Assembly (NCBI GenBank): GCA_013398615.1
Contig: VZSR01001645.1
Coordinates: 434,001 to 498,000, forward strand
DNA: 64,000 nucleotides
Direction of reading: 5' to 3'
Source: Brachypodius melanocephalos
Taxonomy: Eukaryota > Chordata > Aves > Passeriformes > Pycnonotidae
The notes beneath the pieces were generated by a model. It was not told where the DNA came from, did not search any database, and was given only the letters and a program-made list of their open reading frames with translations. Both the position numbers and the translations under genes were made by a program. Positions 39,093-51,248 of this stretch are shown one piece after another. Every line of letters begins with the position of its first letter. Position 1 is the first letter of the stretch.

Positions 39093-42000
39093 AGTGAATT
39101 TTTTCCTCACGTTTCAGGAAGCTGGAGGTATATCAATGCTTGAATACCTGCTGTTCAGAATGAGGTATTGCTCTGACAATTCTTCTGCTAAGAGGAATGT
39201 ACCAGTAGACAATTTTTAAATACAGGTACTGTAGCTTAAGGTAGCAGCTTTATTTCTGACAGCCCTGGGTGTATGCTAAGAAAAAAGTATTTTTAGTACA
39301 CTGTGAAACAACAAACTTCTCTTATTCTTCAAAAAGACAAAATAAGACTAATCAAAAATAAAGGTTTCAGTTTATTGTGGAACCCTTTGTTCACTTTTGA
39401 ATGTGCACAAAAGTTTTAGTTACATCTTTTCCTAACTAGGAATTGGATGTATTTGTGTTTGTTGCTATGGCTGTTACAATTTTCAGGCAGGCACAGCTGT
39501 CATTGGCAGCACCCATAGTTGTGACTGCTCATTGCTTCAACTGATGGTGCCAATTGCAGTGTTACAGCATTCCAGGAAGTACTATGATCTAAATTGTCAT
39601 GGCAGTCCACAGAAAATTAATTCCATTATATTCAATGCTCAAAAAAGTTTCATGGATACCATATCTTAAAGAATAAAAGGAAAATTATACAAATCTGCTG
39701 TTGACTTCAAGGTTGAATAAGAGTAGTCATCAATATTAAAAACAAACAGAACCCAGCAGATCTAGTTGCAGAAAGCTGTATTATTGAGGGGGTTTTCTTG
39801 CACTACACAATATAAAAACCCTGTCAAACCTTCAAAAATCTTTCATTTCCCTGACCACCTCTGATGCTGAAACCTGCCAATGAAACATGCACATCATTGA
39901 TCACATAAGACACATCAATGAACTTTGTGTTAATATTCTGCTGTCAGCAAACTGGCATGGACAGCCTTATCCCCATCATATGGAGGCCTACAAAGTACCT
40001 GTTTTCTGCTGAAGAAAATGTCTAAAGACATTTCTTAAAGTATCTGCTCCTTTACTATCTGATTGATGGAGTTTCAATAGTGGTTTGTGGGTTTTTATTG
40101 TAATAATTTATTACTGAAGCCACAAGCTATAAATCATATAATAGACATAATCCTTTAAAGTCATATGGTACAAAGAACATTACAGTTCTCACAGTGCTAA
40201 GCTTTCAGAAAACAAACCATTTCTCACTAGCTCAGTCCTGCAGCATATTCCATGTGTGACTTCCCAAAATGGAGATAGCTGTGAGATAAATTATTCTCTG
40301 TGATTTCTCTTCATTGGAGAAAAGAGAAAAATGCCTTATAGGGAAGAGAATGTTGGAAGAACACACATTGCAGTGTCTCATAGGCATCAATGCCCCTGTT
40401 TCTTAGTTGCTGGTAATAGGGGAGAGGAGATGATGAGTGAGAGCTTTGTGGGGTTCTATCAAGGCATTCCAGGCCTATTTCAAGAGCCTGCATATAACCT
40501 TACATTTGCCCTGCTACTTGGATTTTCCTGCATACTTCAGAAACACCTGTGTTTTGGCAGTTTTTAAGGACAGGGTACAAGGAGTTTACTCAGACATTTT
40601 CCTGTGTGTTTCTGGGTTCTTCTGGAAAAGCAGAAGTCTGTCTTCAGGATGATATAACTAGGACAGCTGTGTTACTATCCTGTCAGACTCTTCCTAAAAA
40701 AAGAGCCTGAGTCAGGCTAGCAAACTTAAGTTTGAGCAGTGAAAACAGTGTGCTTGCAGTTTCCAGCTAATCACTTGCCAGAGCCAGGGAAATTGTCACT
40801 TGTGTATGACTTCCCACAAAGCCAAAAGGAGGAAGCCTCCAAAACTCATCTTTCCTGATATCTTTGAGGGCAGCTCAGAGAAAACTCCATGTTTTGGTTT
40901 TTCAGCTTCAAGAACTTGTGTGAGTTGAAAGACAGGGGTGAGAAAGCTCTCAATACAATCTCACTTAATGAATATTCAGGAGGGGGTCTGCTTTAAATGA
41001 ATACATGAGAGGACCATTTTCAATCTTATCGTGGAGAAATTGATTTCACTGTGGTGACAACAGTGTTATTTTGCAGGCACCTGTTTATTTCACTGCATAA
41101 AGATGTTTTGAGGACACATGGCATCCCCAGGGGCACCTTTTGCAATTTAAATTTTCTCTTTTACAATGGGGGCAGATTTTCTGAAGATTCTGTTGAAGGA
41201 AGAAGTGACACCTTGAGATATCAGTCAGAAAATAGAACAAACAGAAAAAAAATGCAGATTCAGCAGCCATTTCCTCTAGGCTAACTGAGCTGAAGACCTA
41301 GAGCAAGATGTGGGGAGAGATTAGTTCTCAGCCTGGTACCTGGTTCCTTTCAAGATGTGGCAGAATGCCTTGCATATCTTTGACCTTCAGTCTGATTATT
41401 GGAACAGTTTATCAAAATATTCAGCAGTGTCAGCATATTGCAAAATATTTCTTGCTCAGCCTTAGACTTGTGGAATTAACAGACAAGAACTGTTATTTGG
41501 TAGCATTTGCAGTTGCCAGACAAAAACAAGACTGAGACATATGTTTTGTGAAAGTTTATCAAACAGAAGAATGCAGAAAATCTGTGGCTGAAGATAGTTC
41601 TAACATGTTTTCTATTTCACGGAAAATGCATCTTTGTGCAGACACAAAAGGAAAAGCATCATATAGTAATATTTACAAAAAAAATGCAGTGTTTTTGCAA
41701 TTCTTCTCTCATTTATTACTATCAGGAAGGTCATATTCAATTTTTTAAAAAGGTATATTTAAAAAAAAATATGGTCTAAAATAAGAGCAAGAAAGGCTTT
41801 TCTTTTAGGTGAAAAATACAGAACTTTCTGATATGTGATCTGAAGCCTGTTCCATTGCTTTATAACCCATTCACATACTATTCCTCATCTGTACCAAAAA
41901 GATAGTTCAAAAGGCCTTCCACTATAAACATCAGTCAAGTTTATGAGGCATGGCTCTGTCTCTTTAGTAGCAAGTAGTGAATTTCATAAGATGAGTAAGA

Positions 42001-43708
42001 AAATTTGATATTTTTAAAAAATTTTGCTTAGGCATCATAGCATTTACATTAAGATAACTGAAATACGATGATTAAAGTATGGTAAATAGTTGCAGTATAT
42101 CAATTACTTTTGTATGATATACATTTATTTTAGAATATTGTTCATTATTCTGCATTGCTATGTTCTTTTCATTTTTTCCTTTCCTATTTCTGTATAAAAG
42201 AGAAAGTCAGTCAGTTGTTCAGATACAGTCTTTTTTTGGCTTGATAGTATAGATTATGTCTTCTTCCAGCAAATGGAAGGGCTTGTCTTCTCATCAGTCT
42301 GGATGGCACAGCAAATTATTGTTTTTAGAGCTCAGTTGTGCAGAAACATTTAAATCAGGCATTATCTAAGTTATACCCATATAATGCTTCACTGCTTGAA
42401 GTGTTCATAAATCACTTTCAAGATACACAAAGGACTTTTTTCTTATTTAAAATCTAATTTAATCACCTCTGTTTTAACCAAAACCCATAGACTTATGATT
42501 GCAAATTTTTTCATGCCCCAGTTCTAACCATCAGAAAAAAAGAGGTGTCCCACAAGTTCTGTAGTTTTATACATAATTTCTATCAAGCTGTTTGGAAATG
42601 ATCCTGTTTTAAATTCGCAAAATGTTAAAACTGGAACTCTACTAAAAAGGATTTTCTGTTGGTTTTTTTCCCCCAAAGCTATAATAATTTAATGTGGGTT
42701 TGAACAGTCTAAAAGGACTATTTCTGTTTGAGGCCTAGATTTTTAGTAAAGAAATGAGGTGAGAAATGCTCCTTCAGTAAAATGTCTTTTTGGTACGTTA
42801 GAGATTTTATTAATGTTGCAATATTCTGTGTTCCTATTGTCCGAATTTTGTAGCCTTCAAGCCATTTCCATTCTCTGAGGAATCAGAAATGGTACCATAT
42901 CACAGAAAGTCCCAGAGATCTGTGTTTGATCTAATTGTGACCTTTTTTCTCAAAGGAAATGCTTGGCATGCCTAACACTTTTCATATTATTCTTTGCTCA
43001 CTTTACCCATTTTTTTGCATGTGTACATGTGTGTGAGAAGAAGAGATTGGACTTCATGCAGTTAGGAATGAAGAAAAATAGAGGTGCAGCAGAACACAGT
43101 ATGTTCTGTGCATACAACCTTAGCCATTTGCCTCAAGATAAGGATTTGTGGACATTTGATCATCATAGACAGAACTAATAGCATCATTCTGTTTTCCTCA
43201 TATTCAAAGTTAGAATTTTTAAGGTGTCAAGGGAATCTTAAGGAAATAGAAAAACAAAGTAATTCAAATTTCTAGTTTCTTTCAAACCTGTTTTCATAAC
43301 CTCAGGTCTGATCATTTTATTTCCTAAGACCGTGAATTATCCAAAGTTTTTTATGTAGCAATTTGTTTTTGATCATAAGTTCCCACTTTAGACAGAATAC
43401 ATGTGATCCATAAATAAGCCACTAAATCGGTATCTTCAGTAATGTACATAAAATTCAAGTTGTCTGGGGGTAGATGCACTTGCTGTGTATGCTTTAACTG
43501 TATTCTTGATGCTAATGTCTGTTGGTTTGGCCGTGAAAAATGAGAGGTCAAATGTTCATTGTTGGAAGATTTTGAGCCAGTCCCAGATGGTGACAATTTA
43601 ACTCAGTGACACAAATTAGGCAGTTAACAGTGAGAGTGGAATAACTCTGATGTTCATTATAAATGAGACATTTACCACATTGCAGTATCTATTCTCAGGC
43701 AAAAACTT

Positions 43709-43808
43709 NNNNNNNNNNNNNNNNNNNNNNNNNNNNNNNNNNNNNNNNNNNNNNNNNNNNNNNNNNNNNNNNNNNNNNNNNNNNNNNNNNNNNNNNNNNN
43801 NNNNNNNN
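43709..43808. other. Assembly gap (100 N)
   Basis: Exactly 100 Ns, the conventional placeholder for a gap of unknown size. The sequence resuming at 43809 begins purine-rich and soon becomes unusually GC-rich (43905-43985). The missing piece may be a repeat or GC-rich DNA that resisted assembly. No coding exon needs to lie here, because the flanking exons join in frame. Confidence 0.99.
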
Positions 43809-44400
43809 GAAAAGAAAGAAACACTCAAAACCTATAGGGCTACAGAATATCTAGTCAGAGGGACCATGTCATTATGGCAGCTGTGTCAATCACCATACCA
43901 GAAGGAAGAGCAGCTCCTGGCTCCCAAGCCCTGCAGGATCCCGGGCTGTCCCTCAAACATCACGACCCTCGCAGAGCCAGTCAATAGCCATTGACTATTC
44001 CGGACACAAAACAAGAGCAAAACTAAAAATGGATGTGGGATATAAACCATCCCCAAGACATCAAATTACACAAGAATGTCCTTAAAGCAATTTTAAAACT
44101 GAAATGACCACTGACAGTCACTTGTTCATAGTTAATGATGGTGCGAATATATGGAAATGATCAAATGTGGTTTTATATGCTTAGTGAAAGCTTTGAAACT
44201 AAACCCAAAAGGCATTATTATAGAGTTTTTCAAAAGGTATGTGAGTCATAATTTACATATCAGAGGTAGGTTTTCATTATGCTGCTGATACTCTGCATTG
44301 GACCTACCCATGTGGCCTTTACCCTAATGCAAAAGTTTCATCTAGTTTGTGCCTTAGGACACCTGTGAAAAGTTTCTCTGTAAGTTCTATTGGCAACTAC

Positions 44401-44449
44401 CTCTTCTAACTAATAGACTATTCTAAATAATAACTCTTCTAACTAATAG
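44401..44449. repeat. Short direct repeat (33-bp period)
   Basis: CTCTTCTAACTAATAG occurs identically at 44401-44416 and 44434-44449. It is consistent with a small tandem duplication. Confidence 0.85.
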
Positions 44450-45656
44450 TACTTACATACCAGAGCTACATGCAGCAGTAAACTTTAAAAGCAGTTGTAA
44501 GTGAGCAAAATGAACATCCCTGACTTGTAAGTAGTAGTATCTTTTCATGAAGGGTAAGGCCACAGAAAACCTCAAGTCATAGACGCAACAGAGTGAAGAC
44601 AACACTTAAAAACTTCAAATATTCCCAAAGGTGTTGTTTCTGAAAAACAATTATGCATTTTCCTACGGGGATGGAGGAAGTTGCCCTCAAATTATGAGAG
44701 AAACGAAATATTTGAAGTTGAGTCATGCTTTCTGGGGTTCCCAAAAATGTTTAAATTAGCCAAATAATGAAGTCTGGTAATACATTTCATTCTTAAGAGT
44801 GATTTTCTCTTCACTAATTCCTTTACTTAAAAGCTATGATTTACTTTATTGCAGTGAGACCTGCCTGCACCTTTAGTGTCGCTCTCCCCTCTTTCTTACA
44901 GCAATGATATCTTAGTGTCTGTAGCTTCTCCACTGCAATATTTGGTAAAGCTTAGAGCTGTGAGAGATCAGTAAAAATTATCTGGGATTTAAAGACTGAG
45001 GGAAATCCCAGAAAGGAGTATGTGCATGGTGAGCTTGATTACAGCATTAACCAGATTCAGCCTGCAAAAGACTGCTTGATAAAGGGAGGGAGAAGTCTGA
45101 AAGGGAATTAGAGAAATATCAAGACTTTCAAGACTATATTTTCATTGCAATTAACATAGACTATTATTCTTTTCCCCTGCCCTGTCTACTGAGTCTGGTA
45201 GCTTGAGTGTTCCAGTGAATGTAGTGCTAGGTCTGACTCTGGAAGTCCATCTCACTAACAGCATGGCCACCTCAAAGGTAGAAGTGTGGCAGTTTCTTCA
45301 TTACTCAGAGGGACAGAGATTTCTTTTTCCCTAATTCATTAGGTGAGACAGTTTATATGATTAATTTTGCTGAACTACTCAGAATTATGACTTCTACTAG
45401 GCATGAGTCTAGTAGCTCATGTAAGTTGGAGATGCATTGTAATTTAGATGTGGCTGGTAGTAGCATGGCTGAACTTTGCTCACTTAGATGCCATTAATCC
45501 TGACTGCCTCCACAGAGAATTGTATCTAGAAATGAAGACACTGGTGAAAGACAGAGAAATAGAATGGGTATTGGAGAATTTGGGACTGTAACTCAGCAAA
45601 ATGTGTAAGCAAGAGCCTCAATTTTAAGACTGCTTGAAGCTATCCCTATTTGCCAA

Positions 45657-45710
45657 AATCGTAGAAAGTGCTGAATTGGAAGGGACCCGTCAAGATTTAA
45701 TTTCTAATTT
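45657..45710 (-). repeat. Probable CR1 3'-end remnant, antisense
   Basis: AATCGTAGAAAGTG followed by GAATTGGAAGGGACC resembles the reverse complement of the CR1 terminus (ATCATAGAAT...GGTTGGAAGGGACC). It is short and diverged, so the call is tentative. Confidence 0.5.
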
Positions 45711-46756
45711 GTAGAATGCTAATGAGAAGGAACTGGAAGTCACTCAATAGAAGATATAAAGAGGAAATGTGGGAGTGAAGAGATCCAGAAAAAGACTGAA
45801 ATGAAACACAATGCGTGAAGTTCACAGGATAGAACAAGTGTCAATATTTGGGTCTTGGTATGCAAAATTAAGAAAGAAATCAGTGGTGAAATGGTTGATG
45901 AGACTGAAATACTTATGACAGAATGACACAAGATGAGAGAAGGGAGATACAAACAGAGCCATCTGGGGGATGGTATGTATATTCCTCTGGCGTTGGTGAT
46001 GTGCCAGGAGGTGCTTGGTTTCTTTTTTTTTTTTCCTGTGTTAATCTGAAGCTGCAAAAGAGTTTGTTTAGTTTCTCTGAAAGACTCAAGCAGGGCTTTA
46101 TAAAAGGAAGAGTTTTGCACAAGAGGTTCAGGTGAGAATGTGTGCACTACAGGCAAGAGCCAGTGGGTGTGTGCGTGCTGTCTGAAATGGCATTCGGGAA
46201 CAATGGTATAAGAGGATATTGCATAATTAGTAAGGAGAGACAGGAGAAGTAGTCCTGCAAAAGAGTTGCAGTAGTTTGAACAGTTGAAAGTAGGAAGTCA
46301 TTAACCTCCACACCCCATTGCTGTGTCACTTCTTGCAAATCAGGCACCTGATTTTTATTGGAGATAACTTTCTCATCACTTCCTGGGCATCACTCAGGCT
46401 AATCAAAACACAGTGTGGGCCACTGATCAATTAAACATTAATGGCCCATTTTGAAAGACTTAGTGAGGTAGTGAATACTGTGTTGGGGAGTTCAGTTGGA
46501 AAAACAGGGAGCCTTATGCTCTTTGGTATTCTTACCTGACTTTGTCAAATATTTTCTATCTCTGGAATTACAGTGTTTAAAAGAAGCACATAAAAATATG
46601 GGGAGTTTATGTTCAGATCAGTCACTTGAAGGAATTTTGTACTGTAGTACTTGGAGCATGTGGTGGTGGGCAGTCAGTTTTATGCTACTGTTCAAGGAAA
46701 GATTTCTTTCACCCTTAAAGGCAGGAGCATTGCAGTGGTATCTATGAAGTTCAGGT

Positions 46757-46871
46757 ATCTGTTTGGGTTTTGGGGGTTTTTTTGTTTTGTTTTGGTTTTT
46801 GTTTTTTGTTGTTGTTGTTGTTTTGGTTTGGTTTTTTGGGGTTTTTTTGTTTGTTCTTTTTTTTTTTTTGC
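46757..46871. repeat. T/G-rich low-complexity tract
   Basis: About 115 bases are made almost only of T and G on the + strand: TTTTG and GTT units with G-runs, then a run of T. It ends about 88 bp before the next exon's acceptor and could be read as a distal poly-U/GU tract in the pre-mRNA. Open frames across it on either strand are compositional artefacts. Confidence 0.92.
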
Positions 46872-46959
46872 AAAAGTAGCGGTAAGATTTTTAGCACCGC
46901 AAGCATTGCTGTTAATGGCAGAAATGAACCTGACATTATGTGACTCTCTGTTATCACAG

Positions 46960-47137
46960 TACTGGATACCAGTGTATTTACTACTCACCTGAAAACACAG
47001 CCAAGGCAAAAGAAGTTCTCAGTAACATCAATCACCTGCAACCTCTCATATCAAGCCATGCAGACCTGCTGCTTAGTTCTGCAAGCCAGCGTTCTCCAGA
47101 CAGCTTGAAGAATTCTCTAAAGATGCTTTCAGAAAAA
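46960..47137 (+). CDS. INPP4B: INPP4B coding exon 8 of this window
   Basis: This 178-nt exon lies between acceptor CTGTTATCACAG and donor GTAAGA. One base completes Asn, then it encodes TGYQCIYYSPENTAKAKE, VLSNINHLQPLISSHADL and LLSSASQRSPDSLKNS, ending LKMLSEK. The YYSPENTAKAKEVLSNIN and HSPDSLKNSLKMLSEK-type text is strongly INPP4B-like. The segment looks largely helical. The acceptor's immediate pyrimidine tract is interrupted by purines (TGACTCTCTGTTATCACAG), so the T/G-rich tract upstream may contribute. The exon leaves in phase 0. Confidence 0.97.
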
Positions 47138-50100
47138 GTAAGATTCAAATCTTCACTGCAATGGAAAATGGAATAGCCAAGTCTCTCTAACTGCTGGGAG
47201 GGAAGGGGGGTTTCTGCATAAATTGACTTTCACAGCATCAGGAAATGTTAAATAAACTCAGCTAAAATAAGCATCGAAATGTTGGTATTAGAAAAATAAT
47301 GTTATTTAGCATTTCTGTAGGCTTTCCATATAGCAAAGTAATGAAATCTATAAAGATTGTCTTTATTTTAAAGTGTAATTAATTTAATTTCATATATCTT
47401 CTTTATCCTCTAGTGGCCACATACTGGATTTTATCAAAATATCAAAATTTATAAATTATTTTATACAATGAAAAATCATTATTTTTTATTCTCTTTCTGT
47501 TCTATTTCAAGCTGCTGCTTATGAGAGATAGTTCAAGCCAGGTTTATGTATAAAGCTTAGAATAAGAGCATGATCAGGAATGGTGATGCAGCCTGCAAGG
47601 AGAAGCTGGGAAGTTGGCTCCAAGAGATCTCAAATTTTAATTCTCTTTCTCCTATTGCATCCATCTGTAGCTGTAGGCTCTTCCTCATCTTAGTTCCTTT
47701 TGTTCTAGTTAGGGAAGATAATATTTCCCACCTGTCTCACAGACTGATAATGGAGATTAGCTGAAGCCTGTAGTACTTCCCAGCACATTATCCTATAAAA
47801 ATATGGAGCACTATAGCTGTGACCTGAGAGGTTGTGAAGACTTTCCCACTGCTCCGTGGGCCAGCCCTGCAGTACCGTGATCCCAGTATGGCTTAATAAC
47901 CCAATCAATAACCATTTCAATACATCTGCAGCTATTGGGAAGTGACAGCCCTGGTGGTCTGTTGAGCACCATTATCCCAGCAGTTCCCCGTTCAATGGGA
48001 GAGTTTCAAATCTGAATATTGAGCTCAGCCACTTGCTGTGAAGGCATTGCAGAGGAGCCATGGGGGAGAGAAACATTGCTCTCAGCTGCAGATGTGTAAA
48101 TGTAACTCTGAGAACACTGGAGCTACTGTGAATATCAGGGGTAATGGAAGAAAGCAGAATTCAGACTGGAAATGAAACAGAGGAATTAAGGGAGGGTGGT
48201 TGTAGCAATTATAATGTACCTTTGCATGTAGGAAAGCATTTTTAGCTGTGCATAGAACAAGTGGAGCTGCTCTGTTAGTGGTTAGTTCAAAGAAATCTGT
48301 ATGCACAGGTAAAGCAAATCAGACAAAGAAGTGTTTGTTCTGAAGATCCAAAGTGTGGTTGTTGCTAAGGAATGTGTGTATTTGTTCTGGCTATCTGCCT
48401 CTGGGCAGGAGGAGGGGATGACTTCAGAGGGGCTGCAGGCAGTCATGGTACTAAAGCACTGCTTGAACCATGGCCTGCTGGAGACTCTGGCTATAGAAAA
48501 TGGCCAAAAGAGACAATTCATTCAGTTTGCAAAAGTCGTAGATATTTTACATTTATAGCTGGTGATTTATCTGTGTATGTTCATGTCAACTTTTCAGGGC
48601 CAGGATTAAATTGCTGTTGGTACATGAGCTCAGGTTTCCAGGAGTCACACCCGATGTACTCTGTGGATGTCTGTCTAGCCTCCACCTTTTGCTTGGAAGA
48701 GATTAATCCAGTTGTATGAACAACTGCAGCAAGAGTGGTTCAATACCTGCTTCCCTGTTTATTATCAAATTTACTCTTAGGAAAAGATGGGTAAGAGAGA
48801 AATAGGGTGGAATGCCGAGGAAGCAAGTGTGGTGGGACAGCTGCTTGTAAAGAGGGGAAGAAAGATGGGGAGGAAAGAACAAGAAAAACTTCAAGGAAGG
48901 GAAACACCATTTCAAAGCCCTAAACTCTGTGAACCCACACAATACTGAAACTAGATCCTCTTAGTCAATTCAAAGCCTTATACTGATGTCTTAGAATAAT
49001 CTGTCTGTATAATCTGGTACAGTATTGGAGAACCAAGACTATCAGAGTGTTCCTGCTTATATTTAAGATAGAGTAGCACATGCTCTGCTGAATATAATTA
49101 CATGATACCTACTTGTATTCCTGAGGCAGATGCAGTGCTTCTGCTATTCCATCTTTCCCACACTTTTTATATGTAAAAAATAAATCCTCTTATGTTTTAA
49201 CTTGATAGAAATTTAGAAATTAAGCAGCTGTTTGAAGAAGTCATAAAAATGATTTGTCTGGTAGCTAAATTCCACAAGTTTATTCAAAAAATATCACTTG
49301 ATATACATAATAATTCTTTCTATAACTATTAGGTAGCAGAGAGTACATCTCAGGTATCAATAATGTAAATTACATTTAAGTGTTCATGTTGGAAATGGAA
49401 GGACTGGCTGCACAGATCGAAAGTGGAAAATTAAATCAAATAATTCCACTGCTGTTTCTTAAATGGAGCTTATTTTCTCATATTAAGCACGGTTTTACTT
49501 CTCCATATATAATTTGCAATTTACTGTAGTGTTTTCCTGAGACTAACCTTTTATCATCACTTTTTTGTTAATTGATTAAGGAAGCCTTTAGCTGTCGACA
49601 AGTGTATCAGCCTTTGCAGCTTGCAGAAGGCTTGATAAATTCATTTTCCAGCTATGCCTATCTTTGTTTGCAGAAATACTCTTTAGTAGAGTATCTAAAA
49701 GAATTTGCAAAGTTTTCATTTCTTTGTGTGGACTGGTTTTGTGATTTCTATGCAATTTCATAAATAGTGATGTTCTGCAAATTTAGCTGTACTGAGCTGT
49801 TAGAAAATGAGGTTAAAATGTAGACTGCTGTTAAACCAATGGGATCCCTGAATGGAATTTAATTACAGAGTCATTTTAGTTTCTGCATAAAAATAAATGG
49901 AGTCTCACTTCTGTACTGATTTTCTTTTAAAAATTAATTTTCCCTATAAAATATTTCTATTCAATTATATTACTTAAACTTTTCAGATCATTACCTAATA
50001 TACATTGCAGTCACAGTGGACAATCTTTACATCAATTTATCCAATACTCACAATTTTCTGAAATTTAAAGGTTTTTTGAGTTTGCCATTCCTGATTCAGA

Positions 50101-51035
50101 GACCTGAAATGATCTCAAACAGACATTGTGGGGAAGATAGGTATGAAACCTCAGCAAAACAGGGTAGGGTTTGATAGCACTGCTCCCCAAAGACTAATTC
50201 ATTCTCCAAGCATGCACCATCTGGAGGTTGGAAATATTGAAAACTGAAATTGTCCTGCAGAGCAGTGCAGGGCTCCAAGGAGACAGTCCTGAGGAGCTAC
50301 ATATAATAAAACTGTTAAAAAGCCCCCTTTCCCTCAGGCACCAAGCTGGTGAGGAGCAGAAGGAATGGGTCTGGTAAAATTGCCAGGGAGATGAGCAGTG
50401 TTGCCAAGTCTAAAGAATCCCAAGTCAGGCCTGACTTTGGTTTAAAAAATTAATAATTTATCTTAGATATGCCTAAGGTTCTTATTTTTAAAACTGTGGA
50501 GATTTATTTACAGTAAAAATTTTCAGCCTTTCCATGTGCAGCCATTCAGAAAATGTTTTTTCCTAAACATAATGAAAATGGGAAAGAGCAGAAAGTTCTC
50601 CTTCAAGTTCCTAACCCAGCAGTGTAGAGTGGTGGGTTTTATTTAGGGAGATGATGAAACTGTTTAATCATGTTTTATCTAACACTTATTCAGAAATTAT
50701 TGTGCTATGGTTGGTTACTCTTGGAACTGGTTCTTGCTGAGCCTTGCCTCTGAGGCGAAATTTGGATTTTGAGTAAAATGTGAAAAGAAGATGGTCTTTA
50801 TGATGGATAATGTACTCTTGTGTTAATCCTTAAATCACTGGGACTGTAGAACATGATAATATCCCTAAACCCCTTGAAATGTTCCTCATTATTTGTTGGC
50901 CTAATTTGTTTTCTGCTTCCCAGGCAGGCCTGAAACAAATATCTGCTCTGCATAAGGGTAATTCAGTGTTATGCACCTTTGCTGCAGCACTGCATTCTTT
51001 GGTCTAACCTTTTCATTCCATTGGTTTTTTCCTAG
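47138..51035 (+). other. INPP4B: INPP4B intron (3,898 bp)
   Basis: GTAAGA...TTTTTTCCTAG intron. It is unique AT-rich sequence. No interspersed repeat was identified, and the open frames around 48282-48719 are short and unrecognised. Confidence 0.9.
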
Positions 51036-51248
51036 ACTGAGTTATTTGTGCATGCATTCAAGGACCAGCTGGTCAGAAGTGCCCTTTTAGCACTGTACAC
51101 AGCCCGGCCTGGCTGTGTCCTCAAGAATCCAGCTGTGCCCAGGAACAGTGCAGAAGAAGGGGCTGATGCACAGCACAAGGATCATCCTTCTCAGATTAAA
51201 AGGCAGGACTCTATACCCCATCATTCTGAGTATGATGAGGAAGAGTGG
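51036..51248 (+). CDS. INPP4B: INPP4B coding exon 9 of this window
   Basis: This 213-nt exon lies between acceptor GTTTTTTCCTAG and donor GTAAGT. It encodes TELFVHAFKDQLVRSALL, ALYTARPGCVLKNPAVPR, NSAEEGADAQHKDHPSQI and KRQDSIPHHSEYDEEEW. The first part (TELFVHAFKDQLVRSALLALYTARPG) is highly conserved. The middle is a variable Pro/Ala/acidic linker and the end (QDSIPHHS-YDEEEW) is conserved again. It is phase 0 at both ends and exactly 71 codons, so skipping would delete the block in frame. Failure to splice at the donor would add a short tail and stop near 51308. Confidence 0.97.

Larger units (their letters stand above)
38625..46959 (+). other. INPP4B: INPP4B intron (8,335 bp, contains assembly gap)
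   Basis: GTAAGT...TTATCACAG intron. It includes a CR1 at 38846-39092, the 100-N gap at 43709-43808, an imperfect 33-bp tandem at 44401-44449, a probable CR1 remnant at 45657-45710 and a long T/G-rich tract at 46757-46871. Its true length is unknown because of the gap. Confidence 0.88.

Noticed and set aside
45740..46156. 138-codon open frame on - strand
   Set aside because: Low-complexity Ser/Ile/Leu-rich translation with no recognisable motif, lying in an INPP4B intron.
46692..47009. Gln/Asn/Lys-rich open frame on - strand
   Set aside because: It is the reverse complement of the T/G-rich simple repeat, so it is a compositional artefact.
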